Shown piece after piece: positions 6,944 to 8,618 of a DNA stretch of 8,618 nt; position 1 is the first letter of the stretch; the number at the start of each line of letters is the position of its first letter. The position numbers were made by a program, and so were the translations under genes. The notes beneath the pieces are model-generated. The model had not been told where the DNA came from. It saw only the letters and a list, made by a program, of their open reading frames with translations, and made no database searches. Source of the DNA: a bacterium (GTDB lineage Bacteria > Zhuqueibacterota > Zhuqueibacteria > Thermofontimicrobiales > Thermofontimicrobiaceae); the NCBI GenBank assembly GCA_011046315.1, contig DSAU01000093.1, positions 1 through 8,618 of the forward strand. Direction: 5' to 3'.

Positions 6944-7009
6944 AAAAAAAGTGCCGCAGCTTTCGCAGATGACAGAGATCTTTATCTGTAAAATCGACGA
7001 AATCTGTGG
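6944..7009 (-). terminator. Candidate intrinsic terminator: 56-base imperfect inverted repeat followed by a T7 run
   Basis: On the minus strand the segment 7009-6954 folds back on itself: the outer arms CCACAGATTTCG and CGAAAGCTGCGG pair at 10 of 12 positions, then GAT/ATC and ACAGA/TCTGT pair further in around an 8-base loop (about 19 pairs in all, one of them G-U). CAC and then seven T (6950-6944) follow, as in a rho-independent terminator, and the next promoter begins 11 bases later. The stem has several mismatches, so strength is uncertain. The repeated ACAGAT/ATCTG words could instead mark it as a degenerate copy of a dispersed intergenic repeat. Confidence 0.4.
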
Positions 7010-7130
7010 TTGCCTTTCATTAATTAGTTCGCGAAGCTATGTTCATCAAACCATTAGTAATCGCCGACAATAAGTGGTGATAGTTCAACTTTCTTTTGAA
7101 CAAACAGCATGATTCATCATAGTGACATAT

Positions 7131-7154
7131 CCAAAGCCGTTTCAACGGCTTCAG
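7131..7154 (-). repeat. Hairpin 26 bases after the first tatA stop
   Basis: On the minus strand CTGAAGCCGT and ACGGCTTTGG form a 10-bp stem (7 perfect pairs next to the loop, then two G-U wobbles and a C-G) closed by a TGAA loop. No T-run follows, so it may be a weak terminator or a 3' end-protecting structure rather than a standard terminator. Confidence 0.45.
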
Positions 7155-7180
7155 TTATCGAGCTAATGCAGCAATGTAGC

Positions 7181-7369
7181 TTAGCCGCGCAATTGCTTGT
7201 CGATATCCTTTATGTCTATTTCTTCTTTGACATCCTCGATGGCTTGGTTAAATTGTCGGACGCCTTTTCCGATACCGCGCGCCAGTTCGGGCAACCGTTT
7301 TGATCCAAAAACCAACAGGATGATGAACATCAGCAGTATTAATTCTGCCGGTCCGATTGATCCCCACAT
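7181..7369 (-). CDS. tatA: Sec-independent (Tat) translocase protein TatA, copy 1
   Basis: Second small TatA-family membrane protein in the window, 62 residues. It begins MWGSIGPAELILLMFIILLV with polar E9 at the start of a single membrane helix (about 9-21), then the FG hinge, the amphipathic helix SKRLPELARGIGKGVRQFNQ and an acidic tail (EDVKEEIDIKDIDKQLRG). The tail differs clearly from copy 2, while the helix-hinge core is close, so these are paralogues rather than a recent exact duplication. A longer frame to the TTG at 7414 exists, but AAGGAGG (7378-7384) is 8 bases before the ATG at 7369. It lies 80 bases after pssA; that gap is AT-rich with only a weak promoter resemblance (TTGTAT, 17 bases, TATATT), so it may be read from the psd-pssA transcript. 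tatC is not in the window. Confidence 0.9.
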   Translation of the reverse strand: MWGSIGPAELILLMFIILLVFGSKRLPELARGIGKGVRQFNQAIEDVKEEIDIKDIDKQLRG

Positions 7370-7377
7370 AAATGTCG

Positions 7378-7384
7378 CCTCCTT
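7378..7384 (-). promoter_or_regulatory. Shine-Dalgarno that sets the first tatA start
   Basis: AAGGAGG on the minus strand, 8 bases before the ATG at 7369. It rules against the 15-residue longer version that would begin with TTG at 7414. Confidence 0.75.
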
Positions 7385-7449
7385 CACGCAAAATTCGTTA
7401 TACATGCAAATCAAATATAACTAAATTTATTAACAAATACAATCTTTTT

Positions 7450-8187
7450 TTATGATTGGCCAGCTAATTCAATAGATTTTTCATCTTCCGGAGTATTAAA
7501 AATATTATAGATATAACGAATAATTCCCCAAAAAATGTATGCCATAATTATAGGATAAAACGCCTGTTGCGGAAAAAAAACCAATACTATGATGGCAACA
7601 AAAATGACCAAAATGCCAAAAGAATGCCGGCGGCTCTGTCGAAACGAAAATTTTGGGATAACATAATACTCAACCTTGCTCAGCATCAATCCGCTGACAA
7701 GGAGCAACTGCGGAATCAGAAAACGGGTAAGGTGTAATTCATTCCAGAAATAGTAGTTGAAAATTATGAAAGAGATATAGCTGAGCGATGCAAATGGTAT
7801 GGGAAGCCCGACAAAGCTTTTTTTCTCCTTACCGCCAAACAAAACATTAAATCGCGCCAGTCTGATTCCACCGCACATAAGCGGCAAAAAACTAGTGATA
7901 ATGCCGATAATCCCCAGGGTGTGAAAATATGCTTTGTACAAAAGCAAAGACGGCGCCACGCCAAATGAGACCACATCCGCAATCGAATCGAATTCCATAC
8001 CAAAGCTGCTGTTGGTCTTTGTCAACCTGGCGACCTGTCCATCAAATAAATCCAAAATAGCCGCAATAGTAATCAACCAACACGCGGTTAAAATTTTATT
8101 ATCACCCAGATTAATCAGCGCAAGAAAACCGCAGAAGATATTCAATGTCGTAAACAAATTGGGGATCACTTTTGTAGATTTTCTCAT
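7450..8187 (-). CDS. pssA: CDP-diacylglycerol-serine O-phosphatidyltransferase
   Basis: PssA joins serine to CDP-diacylglycerol, making phosphatidylserine in the cytoplasmic membrane. The 245-residue protein carries the complete CDP-alcohol phosphatidyltransferase signature DxxDGxxARx8GxxxDxxxD: D46, D49, G50, A53, R54, G63, D67 and D71. The opening VIPNLFTTLNIFCGFLALI is typical of the membrane-embedded (Bacillus/yeast type II) PssA rather than the E. coli peripheral type. The rest is a series of hydrophobic segments (for example around 87-105, 130-160 and 187-230), consistent with an integral membrane enzyme. Product choice of serine over glycerol phosphate or inositol rests on this N-terminal pattern and on the adjacent psd, 4 bases upstream, which uses the product. 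The ATG at 8187 has only a distant AGGA, so translation probably couples to psd. The polar C-terminus NTPEDEKSIELAGQS is unremarkable. Confidence 0.94.
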   Translation of the reverse strand: MRKSTKVIPNLFTTLNIFCGFLALINLGDNKILTACWLITIAAILDLFDGQVARLTKTNSSFGMEFDSIADVVSFGVAPSLLLYKAYFHTLGIIGIITSFLPLMCGGIRLARFNVLFGGKEKKSFVGLPIPFASLSYISFIIFNYYFWNELHLTRFLIPQLLLVSGLMLSKVEYYVIPKFSFRQSRRHSFGILVIFVAIIVLVFFPQQAFYPIIMAYIFWGIIRYIYNIFNTPEDEKSIELAGQS

Positions 8188-8191
8188 TTGA

Positions 8192-8618
8192 TCAATACGT
8201 TCCTATAATGGTTTCACCTGCCTTGACATGCTCGTTTAATTTCACCAGAAGGTTGACATTGTTTGGCAGAAAAATGTCAACCCGCGACCCGAATTTTATC
8301 ATTCCAAAACGTTCGCCCTTTTGTACTTTCCATCCTTCGCGTACCGGACAGACAATTCGCCGGGCAATGATGCCGGCGATTTGCTTGAACAGCAACCTGG
8401 TTCGCGGATTTTCAATCCCAATCACGGTCTGCTCGTTTTCATAGGAGGCGTCGTCTTTGAATGCTCGATGAAATTTCCCACGTTGGTAATTGAAATAGGT
8501 CACTCTACCATCAATCGGCATACGATTTACATGAACATCCAAAACCGACATGAAAATACTAATTAAACGGACTTTTTGTTTGAAAAAAATCTCCTCTTCC
8601 ACTTCTTCAATTTTGATA
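8192..8618 (-). CDS. psd: Phosphatidylserine decarboxylase, 5' end cut by the window edge
   Basis: Psd converts phosphatidylserine to phosphatidylethanolamine using a pyruvoyl group made by self-cleavage. The frame is open to the right edge; the visible 141 residues are the C-terminal two thirds of a short-type Psd (usually about 210-220 residues). A GTG at 8602 could start a protein but sits inside a conserved region (IKIEEVEEEIFFKQ precedes it in frame), so the true start lies outside. Family blocks are ISIFMSVLDVHVNRMPIDG, YQRGKFHRAFKDDASYENEQ, and the cleavage site FGSRVDIFLP, where the serine after G should become the pyruvoyl group of the alpha chain. The stop is 4 bases before pssA, giving a two-gene phosphatidylethanolamine unit in which the later enzyme is encoded first. 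Confidence 0.94.
   Translation of the reverse strand, partial: IKIEEVEEEIFFKQKVRLISIFMSVLDVHVNRMPIDGRVTYFNYQRGKFHRAFKDDASYENEQTVIGIENPRTRLLFKQIAGIIARRIVCPVREGWKVQKGERFGMIKFGSRVDIFLPNNVNLLVKLNEHVKAGETIIGTY

Larger units (their letters stand above)
6865..7180. other. 316-base non-coding stretch between the two tatA genes
   Basis: I find no convincing gene here on either strand. Reading along the minus strand it holds a hairpin close after the copy 1 stop (7131-7154), a gttcaa/ttgaac 6-bp inverted repeat (7083-7101), an isolated palindrome ttcgcgaa (7028-7035), the large imperfect inverted repeat with its T-run (6944-7009), the near-consensus promoter (6905-6932) and the ribosome binding site of copy 2. 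The layout reads as the end of one transcript and the beginning of the next. Confidence 0.6.

Noticed and set aside
8192..8602. Complete 136-residue protein starting at GTG 8602
   Set aside because: The frame continues upstream to the window edge with residues that fit Psd, and 136 residues is too short for the family, so this is a truncated view of psd.
1..8618. A novel defence, mobile or biosynthetic system
   Set aside because: Apart from intergenic gaps, the window is covered by recognisable housekeeping genes in one orientation, with no unassigned gene that could belong to such a system.

Overview
This window is a run of ordinary bacterial housekeeping genes, and every one that I can support lies on the minus strand. 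In transcription order (high to low coordinates) they are: the 3' part of psd, pssA, a first tatA, a second tatA, gatA, gatB, accB, accC, gcvH, and the first 390 codons of gcvPA, which runs off the left edge. The base composition looks moderate and fairly even. I see no rRNA, tRNA, CRISPR array, insertion sequence or phage gene.

The organism is a bacterium that makes phosphatidylethanolamine, charges tRNA through the Glu/Asp-tRNA amidotransferase route, has a Tat export system and uses the split (two-subunit) glycine decarboxylase. This set, with accBC next to gcvH-gcvPA and tandem small tatA genes, suggests to me an uncultivated deep lineage such as the KSB1/Calditrichota side of the FCB group. 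That placement is an inference from gene content and order and would need a phylogeny.

Region by region: (1) 7450-8618 holds the two membrane-lipid enzymes. PssA makes phosphatidylserine and Psd decarboxylates it to phosphatidylethanolamine; the genes are 4 bases apart. (2) 7181-7369 is tatA copy 1. After it comes a 316-base non-coding stretch (6865-7180) with a hairpin, a 56-base imperfect inverted repeat ending next to a T7 run on the minus strand, and a near-consensus promoter. (3) 6864-3760 is tatA copy 2, gatA and gatB, separated by 6 bases each and probably one transcript. gatC is not in the window. (4) A 178-base gap with a plausible promoter leads into accB-accC-gcvH (3581-1326). These encode the biotin carrier and biotin carboxylase of acetyl-CoA carboxylase, then the lipoyl carrier of glycine cleavage, whose start overlaps the end of accC. 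(5) A 153-base gap with a perfect 10-bp inverted repeat and three copies of a 7-mer precedes gcvPA.

Several starts were moved inward from the longest open frame because a good Shine-Dalgarno sequence sits before an internal ATG (both tatA genes, accB, gcvH). accC appears to start with TTG. I found no evidence for a novel multi-gene system. The points worth a second look are the intergenic structures, the tatA duplication and the carrier-protein linkage.
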